DNA of 64,000 nt from Sphingopyxis bauzanensis (GTDB lineage: Bacteria > Pseudomonadota > Alphaproteobacteria > Sphingomonadales > Sphingomonadaceae). The position numbers and the translations under genes are program-made. Below the pieces are notes generated by a model, which was not told where the DNA came from, ran no database searches, and saw only the letters and a program-made list of their open reading frames with translations. This document shows, piece by piece, positions 30,928-39,048 of the stretch (the stretch's first letter is position 1; each line of letters opens with the position of its first letter). Where the stretch lies: assembly GCF_002205675.1 (NCBI RefSeq), contig NZ_NISK01000003.1:372001-436000 (forward strand). The letters run 5' to 3'.

Positions 30928-33900
30928 ATGCGTAATATTGGTCGGAATCGTCGGTCGTTCGTCGGCATGAGGAATATCGGTGCGGCGATGACCGCTTTGG
31001 CGATCGTTCACAGTGCGCCCGCGCTGGCGCAAGACGAGAGCGTGAGCCCAGCGGCCGCCAGCGAAGCCGCGGCGAACGACCAGATTGTCGTGACCGGCAC
31101 GCGCATTGTGCGCGACGGGTTCCAGGCGCCGACGCCGTTGACGGTGCTGGGCGAGACGGAGATCCAAAACAGCTCGCCGACGAACAACATTGCCGACTTC
31201 GTCAACACGCTGCCGTCGCTGGCCGGGTCGACCCGCCCGTCCAACTCGCGCCTCAACATTTCCAGCGGTCAGGCGGGCATCAACGCACTCAACCTCCGCA
31301 ACCTTAACCCAGAGCGCACGCTGATTCTGGTCAATGGCCGCCGGTCGGTGGGATCGACAATCAACGGACTGGTCGACATCAACACAATTCCGCAGGCGCT
31401 GGTCTCGCGCGTCGAGGTCGTCACCGGCGGTGCTTCGGCGGCCTATGGCTCGGACGCCGTCGCCGGCGTCGTCAACTTCATCCTGAACAACAAGTATGAA
31501 GGGCTGAAGGTCGAAGGTGACGCGGGCATTACCCAGGAAGGCGACGGATTCAGCTATTCGTTCAGCGCGGCGGCCGGGATGGCATTCGCGGGTGGGCGCG
31601 GCCACCTGCTGCTCAGCGGTGAGATCGCCCATAATGACGGTATCTTGCAGGTCGACCGTGACTGGAATCAGATCGGATTCCTGCGGTTCGAAAATCCGGC
31701 CTATCTCGCGAACGCCAACTCCGGCGCGCCGCAGTATATTTTTGTACGCGGCGCAGGTCCGACCAACTCCGCCCCTGGCAGCATAGTCACTAACTCTACC
31801 GGTGGCGTCGCCAACCAGCTGCGTGGCCTCTATTTCGGCAACGGCGGATCGATCAACCAGTTCGTCTGGGGCGATCTGACCTTCCCGTCGCCGACTGGCG
31901 CTGCCGTGCCGCTGCGCACGCGCGGCGGCGATTGGCGAGTCAATGATTCGGGACGCAATATCGGCCTCGACCCGCGCGATGACCGTTATGGTCTATTCGG
32001 CCGTCTAAGCTATGAGGTGAGCGACGGTATCGAACTGTTCGCCGAAGCCGCCTATAATAAGCAAGAAGTATTATTCAACGCTGGTCCGAACCTGCAAACG
32101 GGCATCCGCCTCGACGCGACAGGTTGTACACAGACGCCGGTGCCCACTACTTGCAACGCTTTCTTGCTCAACACGCTGGGCGCCGCTGCGTTGCAGGGCA
32201 TCACCAGCGTCACCGTAGCCACGACATCGGCCGACCTGCCGTTCCGCGGGATCAACAACAAGCGCGAGGTGCAGCGTTATCTGATCGGTGCAGAGGGCGA
32301 GTTCGACGCGTTCGGAAAGTCGGCGCGCTGGGACATCTATGCTCAGTACGGCCGCGCCGATGTGCGCGAGCAGCTTCGCGATATTCAGAATATCGCACGA
32401 ATCAATGCGGCGCGCGACGCGGCATTCGCGCCTGCTGGGAGTGGATTCCCGACGGGGTCGATTCAGTGCCTGATCAACGTCGACGCCGATCCGAACAACA
32501 ACGATGCGGCCTGTGTTCCGCTGAACCGTCTGGGCCTTGGCGTCGCTGACCCGGCGGCGATCGATTATGTCCTGGGCGACCCATATCGCAAACAGCGTCT
32601 TGAGCAGATGGTGTTTGGTGCCAACTTCGCGTTCACGCCATTCGCGACCTGGGCGGGCGACGTCAGCATCGCGGTCGGCGGGGAGTATCGCAAGGAAAAG
32701 GTCAGCGGCTTCGTGCCCGACGAATTCCAACCGGTACCGAGGCTCGACGGGTCAGGCAACGTGATCGGTGCCACCAACCGTTGGTCGGTGGGTAACTATC
32801 TGCCTAGCCGCGGATCGTATAACGTCAAGGAAGCCTATCTCGAAACCGTCGTTCCCCTGGGTTTCGGGCTGGAGTTCAACGGCGCTGTCCGCGCGACCGA
32901 TTACTCGGAAGCAGGTTATGTTACCACTTGGAAAGCCGGTGCGACCTGGCAGCCCATCGACGACATCCGTCTGCGCGTCACACGGTCGCGCGACATCCGC
33001 GCGCCCAATTTGAACGAACTCTTCCAGGCCGGTACCGCAAACAGCGATTCGGTCAGCAATCCCGGTTTCATTACCGGAACCAGCCCTTCGTTCGTCCCCG
33101 CCGGCCAGCCGCCGCAGGCGGGCTACAGCTATTCCGGGTTCGCGACGGGCAACACCGACCTGACACCGGAAAAGTCTGACCAGTGGAACATCGGCGCGGT
33201 ATTTACGCCGACCTTCCTGCCGGGGTTTAATCTTGCGGTCGATTATTTCGACATCAAGTTAAAAGGCGGGATCGGGGCATTCAGCGCGCAGCAGATCGTC
33301 AATCTGTGTTTCCTTGGCGAACAGGCATTCTGTGACGCGATCAGTGTCGATGCCGCGCGCACCCAAAATCCGGCGCAGCCTTACCTCGTTATCCTGACGC
33401 GCCCGTTCAATGCGGCAAGTCAGAAGTCCCGCGGTCTCGATATCGACGCGTCCTACCGGATACCGATGGCGCAGGGCAGCGGCGCGTTCACGCTTCGTGG
33501 GCTTGCGACCCGCTATCTGGAAAACCGTTTCGACAGCGGCGTCCCCAACACGGTTGTACTCAACACGGTGGGTGTGAATGGCGGTCAGGCGAGTACGCCA
33601 AAATGGATCTACCGCGTCAGCGCCGCCTATGATGACGATGACTTCAGCATTACTGCGGTTGGCCGCGGGGTAAGCGCGGGGAAATATGTCGCCAATGGCA
33701 TCGAATGCCAGACCACCTGCCCCGTCTCGACGGTCAACGCGCCGACTTATGAACGGAACCGCGTCAAAGGCGCCTTCTACGTTGACCTCAACCTGACGCA
33801 GAAGTTCTCCGCTTTCAGCGAAGGCGGTGGCGAGTTCTTCATCAATGTTACGAACCTGCTCAATGGAAATCCGATCCTGCTGCCCGAAACCGGCCTCGCC

Positions 33901-33969
33901 GCGAACAGCACCTATTCGGATCTGCTGGGCCGCAGCTTCCGCGTCGGGGTCCGTTTCAAGACCCGCTAA
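30928..33969 (+). CDS. TonB-dependent outer-membrane receptor
   Basis: A 1013-residue TonB-dependent receptor with signal peptide (ALAQ), a TonB-box-like DQIVVTGTRI region, plug domain (~60-180, with PERTLILVNGRRSVGS and VVTGGASAAYGSDAVAGVVNFIL) and a 22-strand barrel ending in an aromatic/basic strand (RSFRVGVRFKTR). It belongs to the large peptide/oligomer-type TBDT group, without the STN signalling domain. Beside the peptide and D-amino-acid genes it may import a peptide or acylated amino-acid ligand. A terminator follows at 33995. Confidence 0.93.
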   Translation: MRNIGRNRRSFVGMRNIGAAMTALAIVHSAPALAQDESVSPAAASEAAANDQIVVTGTRIVRDGFQAPTPLTVLGETEIQNSSPTNNIADFVNTLPSLAGSTRPSNSRLNISSGQAGINALNLRNLNPERTLILVNGRRSVGSTINGLVDINTIPQALVSRVEVVTGGASAAYGSDAVAGVVNFILNNKYEGLKVEGDAGITQEGDGFSYSFSAAAGMAFAGGRGHLLLSGEIAHNDGILQVDRDWNQIGFLRFENPAYLANANSGAPQYIFVRGAGPTNSAPGSIVTNSTGGVANQLRGLYFGNGGSINQFVWGDLTFPSPTGAAVPLRTRGGDWRVNDSGRNIGLDPRDDRYGLFGRLSYEVSDGIELFAEAAYNKQEVLFNAGPNLQTGIRLDATGCTQTPVPTTCNAFLLNTLGAAALQGITSVTVATTSADLPFRGINNKREVQRYLIGAEGEFDAFGKSARWDIYAQYGRADVREQLRDIQNIARINAARDAAFAPAGSGFPTGSIQCLINVDADPNNNDAACVPLNRLGLGVADPAAIDYVLGDPYRKQRLEQMVFGANFAFTPFATWAGDVSIAVGGEYRKEKVSGFVPDEFQPVPRLDGSGNVIGATNRWSVGNYLPSRGSYNVKEAYLETVVPLGFGLEFNGAVRATDYSEAGYVTTWKAGATWQPIDDIRLRVTRSRDIRAPNLNELFQAGTANSDSVSNPGFITGTSPSFVPAGQPPQAGYSYSGFATGNTDLTPEKSDQWNIGAVFTPTFLPGFNLAVDYFDIKLKGGIGAFSAQQIVNLCFLGEQAFCDAISVDAARTQNPAQPYLVILTRPFNAASQKSRGLDIDASYRIPMAQGSGAFTLRGLATRYLENRFDSGVPNTVVLNTVGVNGGQASTPKWIYRVSAAYDDDDFSITAVGRGVSAGKYVANGIECQTTCPVSTVNAPTYERNRVKGAFYVDLNLTQKFSAFSEGGGEFFINVTNLLNGNPILLPETGLAANSTYSDLLGRSFRVGVRFKTR

Positions 33970-33994
33970 CGGCTGATACCGAAACGAATGAGGG

Positions 33995-34025
33995 AGGAGG
34001 GTCAGCAAGGGCCCTCCTTTTTCTT
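33995..34025 (+). terminator. Intrinsic terminator after the TonB receptor
   Basis: Stem AGGAGGG / CCCTCCT with a 10-base loop, followed by TTTTTCTTT. It ends the receptor transcript before the autotransporter. Confidence 0.8.
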
Positions 34026-34157
34026 TGCGGGATTTTCCCTTCGGCCCAAAATTCCATGTCCGAATAAAATGACAAACCGATCAAGGCTGCGCTTCGCCCG
34101 CTCCGTCTTGTGATTGTCGCCGGGATGTCACCCGGCCCCGATCACAAGAGGAACCCG

Positions 34158-37100
34158 ATGCGCAAGACCTTGCTGGCCACCACCTGTCTGGCCGCCCTGC
34201 TTTCGACGACTGCCCACGCAGAAACGACGATTACCACCGCGACCACGGCGCCGGTGCGGACATCGACGATCAAATCGGGCGCGCCCGACGATATCAAGAT
34301 CACCTCGACCGGATCGGTGAAGCCGACGAGCGCCACCGCGGTCACTATCGACAGCAATCACAAGCTCATCAACGAAGGCACGATCGAAATCAGCAACGTC
34401 AACGGCGCGCGCGGCATCGTCGCCAACGCCGGGACGGTCGGATCGATCACCAATGCAGCGACCGGCAAGATCATCATCGACGAACCCTATGCACCGACCG
34501 ACATCGACAATGACGGCGACATCGACGGGCCGTTCGCGTTGGGGAGCAACCGCGTCGGCATTGCGACCCTTGGCGCCTTTACCGGCAATATCGTCAACAG
34601 CGGGGCGATCACGATCGAGGGCAATGATTCGGCGGGCATCCGCCTTGGCGGACCGCTGACCGGCAATTTCACCACCGACGGTACGGTCTCCGTGCTTGGT
34701 GACCGCGCGCTCGGCGTTGGGTTGCAGGATGTGACGGGCAATGTCCGGCTGGCGGGCACGATCACCGCCACCGGGCTTGATGCAACCGCCGCGCGACTGG
34801 CGGGCAACATCACGGGGGCGCTCGTCGTCCAGGGCAATCTGACCTCCACTGGATATCGCTTCACGACGCCGCCCGCCGATCCGTCGAAGCTCGATGCTGA
34901 CGATCTGTTGATCGGCGGCCCGGCGCTGTCGGTTGAGGGGAATGTGAGCGGCGGCATCGTCCTCGCGGTCCCGCCCAAGGATTCGAGCACCACGGACAAT
35001 GATGAGGACAAGGACGGCATCCCCGACGACAAGGAAGGCAGCGCGGTGGTGCGTTCGTTCGGCTCGGCCGCAGCGGTGCGGATCGGATCGGCAACGCAAA
35101 GCGTGACGATCGGTCCGGTTGCGGGAACCGGAACCGGGCTCGGCCTGATCATCGACGGTAGCGTAATTGGCAACGGTCTCTATGCCGGCAAGGACGGCAA
35201 CGGTATGCAGATCGGTGGCCTCGGCGGAGCCGTGACCATTGCGGGTGGCATCGGCATCGGCGCGACGGGCAGCGTGGCCGCGCTGTCGAAGGATGTCGCC
35301 GCGACCGCAATCCGCATCGGCAGCGGCGCGACGACGCCCGAGCTGCGCAATGCGGGCAAGGTCGAGGCGACGACCACGGGTAACGTCGCGGGTTCGGTCG
35401 CCACCGCCGTTCTGGTGGAAGCAGGCGGCAATGTCGCGCTGATCCGCAACAGCGGCTTGATCGCGGCCAAGACCGGCGGCGACAATGGCACCGCGCGGGC
35501 GATCGTCGACCTGTCGGGTACCGTCGCCACGGTCGAGAACAGCGGCACGATCAGCGCCAGCGGTGCGCTGGCAACGTCCGACCGCAATGTGGCGATCGAC
35601 CTGTCGACCAATGCCGCGGGGGCGACCGTCAAGCAGACTGCGGTCGCGTCGGGGGTCACTGCCCCGTCCATCGTTGGCGACGTGCGCTTTGGCGGCGGCA
35701 ATGACGTGTTCGATATTGCAGACGGGTCGGTGAAGGGGAACAGCTTCTTTGGCGGCGGCAACAATCGCCTCGCGTTGTCGGGCGACGCCACATATGCGGG
35801 CAACGCGCGCTTCGGCGCCGCTAACGACACCATGACGCTGGCTGGCACCTCAAAGTTCACCGGCGCAGCCGATTTCGGCGGCGGTACCGACACGCTCAGC
35901 ATCGGCGGAACGGCCATCTTCTCGGGCTCGCTGGCCAATGCGCAGGGGCTGGCGGTATCGGTCAGCGGCGGCACGTTCGACGTCGGCGGCAAGGCGACAA
36001 TTGCCTCGCTCGCGGTTGCCGATAAGGGCACGCTGGGGGTGCTGCTCGACACCGGCGCCACCGGCACGGGGCTTCAGGTCACAGGCAATGCCGGTTTCGG
36101 CGCAGAATCAAAGCTCGCGCTCAAATTGTCGAGCATTGAGCAGGCCGAGGGACGGCACATCGTGCTGACCGCCGGTTCGCTGACCGGCGCGAGCAATCTG
36201 ACCGCGTCGCAGACGCTGCTACCATTCCTTTACAAAGGCACACTGACCTCGAACGCGACGCAGTTGATCGTCGATGTGGCGCGCAAAAGCACCAGCGACC
36301 TTGGGCTCAACCGTTCTGAAGCGGGCGCGTTCGACGCGGTGATCGACGCCGTGGTCGCTGACCAGAAGATCGAAGATGTCTTCCTCGGCATCACCGATGG
36401 CGATCAGTTCCGCGCCCAGCTCGGCCAGATGCTGCCCGAGCATGAAGGCGGCGTGTTCGAAACCGTCACCTCGGGCTCGCGCGCGCTCTCGCGCCACCTG
36501 CAGGATCCCAATGCACCGTTCCAGGACGAAGGCAAATGGGGCTATTGGGTCAACCAGGCGGTATGGGGGACGTCGAAAAGCGTCGGCGACACCGCCAGCT
36601 ATGACGTCAGCGGCTGGGGCATCGGCCTCGGCGCCGAGATCAAGAGCGACATCGGCAATTTCGGCGGGTCGATTGCGTTCCTCAGCGGCAAGGACGGCAA
36701 TGGCAGCAACGCCAATGAAGTCGCCACCAGCCAGTTCGAAGGCGCGCTGCACTGGCGCCTGCGCTCGAAGGGTTTCATGGCCAACGCCCGCGTCTCGGGC
36801 GCGCCAGTCAAGATGAAGGGTACCCGCATCTTCAGCGCCGAGGCGGGCGCAGATGATATCGAAAAGACGATGAAGGGGAAATGGGACGGCACCTTGTGGT
36901 CGGCGTCGGGCTCGCTTGCCTATGACGCCCATGCTGGGGGAATCACGATCCGTCCGATGGTCGCGGTCGACTATTTCAAGCTGACCGAGAAGGGCTATCA
37001 GGAAACCGGCGGCGGCGATGCGCTCGACCTGAAGGTGCTCGGCCGCGACAGCGACGAACTCGCGGTGTCGGGTACCGTTGCGCTCGGCATGGATTTCGGA

Positions 37101-37370
37101 GGCCTCGATCAATATGACGGCTGGACGCGCTTCGAAATCGAAGGCGGTCGGCGTCAGATCGTTGGCGGTACGCTGGGCTCGACCACCGCGTCGTTCAAGG
37201 ACGGCACGCCCTTTACGCTAATTCCTGATGATCGCACGAGCGGCTGGGTCGGCCGTCTTCGTGGCATTGCTGGCAATTCGGCCTTTCAGGTCGCTGGCGA
37301 AATGTCCGCGGAGGAACAGCAAAACCATATTGGTTGGGCGTTCCGTGCGAGTCTGCGGGTCGGCCTCTAG
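34158..37370 (+). CDS. Large type V autotransporter adhesin-like protein
   Basis: A 1070-residue protein: signal peptide MRKTLLATTCLAALLSTTAHA; a passenger of ~750 residues rich in Gly, Thr, Ala and Ser, with repeated beta-helix-like segments (NSGAITIEGN, RNSGLIAAKTGG, ENSGTISASG); a linker; and a C-terminal autotransporter barrel (~795-1070, WGYWVNQAVWG...FRASLRVGL). The Asp-rich DNDGDIDG and DNDEDKDGIPDD segments resemble calcium-binding loops. It should thread its passenger to the cell surface. AGAGGA precedes the ATG by 5 bases. Ligand unknown. Confidence 0.9.
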   Translation: MRKTLLATTCLAALLSTTAHAETTITTATTAPVRTSTIKSGAPDDIKITSTGSVKPTSATAVTIDSNHKLINEGTIEISNVNGARGIVANAGTVGSITNAATGKIIIDEPYAPTDIDNDGDIDGPFALGSNRVGIATLGAFTGNIVNSGAITIEGNDSAGIRLGGPLTGNFTTDGTVSVLGDRALGVGLQDVTGNVRLAGTITATGLDATAARLAGNITGALVVQGNLTSTGYRFTTPPADPSKLDADDLLIGGPALSVEGNVSGGIVLAVPPKDSSTTDNDEDKDGIPDDKEGSAVVRSFGSAAAVRIGSATQSVTIGPVAGTGTGLGLIIDGSVIGNGLYAGKDGNGMQIGGLGGAVTIAGGIGIGATGSVAALSKDVAATAIRIGSGATTPELRNAGKVEATTTGNVAGSVATAVLVEAGGNVALIRNSGLIAAKTGGDNGTARAIVDLSGTVATVENSGTISASGALATSDRNVAIDLSTNAAGATVKQTAVASGVTAPSIVGDVRFGGGNDVFDIADGSVKGNSFFGGGNNRLALSGDATYAGNARFGAANDTMTLAGTSKFTGAADFGGGTDTLSIGGTAIFSGSLANAQGLAVSVSGGTFDVGGKATIASLAVADKGTLGVLLDTGATGTGLQVTGNAGFGAESKLALKLSSIEQAEGRHIVLTAGSLTGASNLTASQTLLPFLYKGTLTSNATQLIVDVARKSTSDLGLNRSEAGAFDAVIDAVVADQKIEDVFLGITDGDQFRAQLGQMLPEHEGGVFETVTSGSRALSRHLQDPNAPFQDEGKWGYWVNQAVWGTSKSVGDTASYDVSGWGIGLGAEIKSDIGNFGGSIAFLSGKDGNGSNANEVATSQFEGALHWRLRSKGFMANARVSGAPVKMKGTRIFSAEAGADDIEKTMKGKWDGTLWSASGSLAYDAHAGGITIRPMVAVDYFKLTEKGYQETGGGDALDLKVLGRDSDELAVSGTVALGMDFGGLDQYDGWTRFEIEGGRRQIVGGTLGSTTASFKDGTPFTLIPDDRTSGWVGRLRGIAGNSAFQVAGEMSAEEQQNHIGWAFRASLRVGL

Positions 37371-37390
37371 CCCCCCGGCCGGCCCCGCGT

Positions 37391-37429
37391 GCAAGGGGGA
37401 GGCCCCTCCCTACCCCGCCTCCCCCTTGC
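37391..37429 (+). terminator. Strong 13-bp stem hairpin after the autotransporter
   Basis: Perfect 13-bp inverted repeat GCAAGGGGGAGGC / GCCTCCCCCTTGC with a 13-base loop, 20 bases after the stop codon. The T-tract is weak, so it may be a processing/stability hairpin instead of a full terminator. Confidence 0.55.
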
Positions 37430-37602
37430 TTAGACAGAAATGAAACAAGACACCGATGTTTGCATTGCCCCTCCTCTCTTTCCCGGCGCCGCGGTTGCGC
37501 GGCGGGACATGGGCGCTATATGACGGCGGCATCAGGGGAACCTATGGCGCGCGCCGGGGCGGCGCTAACCGGCAAAAGATGGCGTTCCAGAGCAAGCAAT
37601 CG

Positions 37603-38124
37603 ATGACCAGTTCGCACGACCGAACCGATGCCGCACTGGGCATCGAAGGCGTATTGCTCGCCAACCGGGATCGGATCGTCCGGTTCTTGCAGGTGCGCGG
37701 CGCGGGCGATGCGGCCGAGGATCTGTTCCAGGATTTGTGGATGCGGTTGACCGATCGGCCGATGGGTCCGGTTGCCGATCCCCTGCCCTATGTCATGCGC
37801 GCCGCGAACAATCTGATGCTGGATCGCTATCGATCGACGCGGCAAAGCGCGCTGCGCGACCATGCGTGGGGCGAGGCAGCGGCGGGTCACGAACCGTCGG
37901 CGGAGACCGCGCTGATCTCCCGCGAGCAACTGCTGCTGGTCGAGTCGGCAATCACCCGTACCGGCGAACGCCCGGCCCGTATTTTTCGCCGGTTCCGCGT
38001 CGACGGAGCCAGTCAACGCGCTATAGCCAGCGAAATGGGGATCAGCCTAAGCACCGTCGAGGCCGATTTGCGCAAGGTTTATGCAACACTGGCCGCGCTG
38101 CGGAGGCAGTTCGATGCATCCTGA
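37603..38124 (+). CDS. ECF sigma factor, FecI-like
   Basis: A 173-residue sigma-70 family ECF factor: region 2 (VLLANRDRIVRFLQVRGAGDAAEDLFQDLWMRL) and region 4 (RIFRRFRVDGASQRAIASEMGISLSTVEADLRKVYATLAALRR). It directly precedes a fecR-like gene (11-base overlap) and an STN-receptor gene, the order of FecI-type cell-surface signalling systems. It should direct RNA polymerase to its receptor promoter when the signal binds. An in-frame start 8 codons upstream is possible. Confidence 0.9.
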   Translation: MTSSHDRTDAALGIEGVLLANRDRIVRFLQVRGAGDAAEDLFQDLWMRLTDRPMGPVADPLPYVMRAANNLMLDRYRSTRQSALRDHAWGEAAAGHEPSAETALISREQLLLVESAITRTGERPARIFRRFRVDGASQRAIASEMGISLSTVEADLRKVYATLAALRRQFDAS

Positions 38125-39046
38125 TGCCAATCCCGCCGAAGCGCGCGCCATCGACTGGCTGATCCGTCAGCGCGACCCGGCGTTCGACGATTGGGACGGT
38201 TTTGCCGACTGGCTCGGCGAAGATCCCGAACATGCTGCGATCTATGATGCCGTCGCTAGCATCGATCGGGACCTCGACGCGCTGCCCGCGGTGGCCAAGC
38301 CCTTGCCAGCGGCAATGCCGACCGCGCCGCGCCGCACCTCGCGCCGCGCGTGGTTCGGCGGCGCTGTGGCAGCGGCATTGGTCGCTGTTGTCGGCCTGTC
38401 GACGCTGAACCCATTCGGCAACGCCAACCGGATCGAGACAGCGGCGGGCGAACATCGCACGATCGAGCTCGCCGACGGGTCGCGGATCGAAATCAACGGC
38501 GGCTCTGTGGTCGAAGTTGACAAGGACCGGCCGCGCTTTGCCCGACTGGAAGCGGGCGAAGCGATGTTCCATGTCGTCCACCGCGATGATGATCCTTTCG
38601 TCGTAGAGGCGGGCGACGACCGGATTGTGGATCTGGGCACTGCGTTCAATGTCGTCCGGCGCGAGCGGCAGACATCGGTCGCGGTGTCGGAGGGCATCGT
38701 TCTCTATAACCCCGATCGCGACAAGGTCCGTCTGATCGCAGGCAAGGCGATCGAGGCGCGCGATGATGATAGCAAACCACCCGTTGTGCAGGACATCGAT
38801 GTCGCCAGCATCGGTGGCTGGCGCAGTGGGCTGCTTGTTTATAACGATGCCCCGCTGGTCATTGTGGCCGAGGATCTGAAACGGACCGCCGGTATGGACG
38901 TGCAGGTGGCTCCAGCCGCCGCCGCACTATCGTTCCGCGGCGCGCTGATCATCGACAAGAATCGCAACCGCACCATTGCCGACCTTGCAGCCTTGTCAGG
39001 GACGAAGGCCGAGCGGCAGGGCGATGGCTGGATCCTGACCCGCTGA
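38114..39046 (+). CDS. Anti-sigma factor/transducer, FecR-like
   Basis: A 310-residue inner-membrane protein. The N-terminal cytoplasmic DUF4880-type part (AIDWLIRQRDPAFDDWDGFADWLGEDPEHAAIYDAV), one membrane helix near residues 80-97, and a periplasmic FecR domain (TAAGEHRTIELADGSRIEINGGSVVEV) are followed by an STN-like end. It senses the loaded receptor and controls the sigma factor. Start at 38114 overlaps the sigma gene's end. Confidence 0.9.
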   Translation: MHPDANPAEARAIDWLIRQRDPAFDDWDGFADWLGEDPEHAAIYDAVASIDRDLDALPAVAKPLPAAMPTAPRRTSRRAWFGGAVAAALVAVVGLSTLNPFGNANRIETAAGEHRTIELADGSRIEINGGSVVEVDKDRPRFARLEAGEAMFHVVHRDDDPFVVEAGDDRIVDLGTAFNVVRRERQTSVAVSEGIVLYNPDRDKVRLIAGKAIEARDDDSKPPVVQDIDVASIGGWRSGLLVYNDAPLVIVAEDLKRTAGMDVQVAPAAAALSFRGALIIDKNRNRTIADLAALSGTKAERQGDGWILTR

Positions 39047-39048
39047 GC

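Noticed and set aside
34128..35099. 323-codon minus-strand frame in the autotransporter
   Set aside because: Shadow frame of a repetitive GC-rich passenger; Arg/Asp-rich with no motifs.
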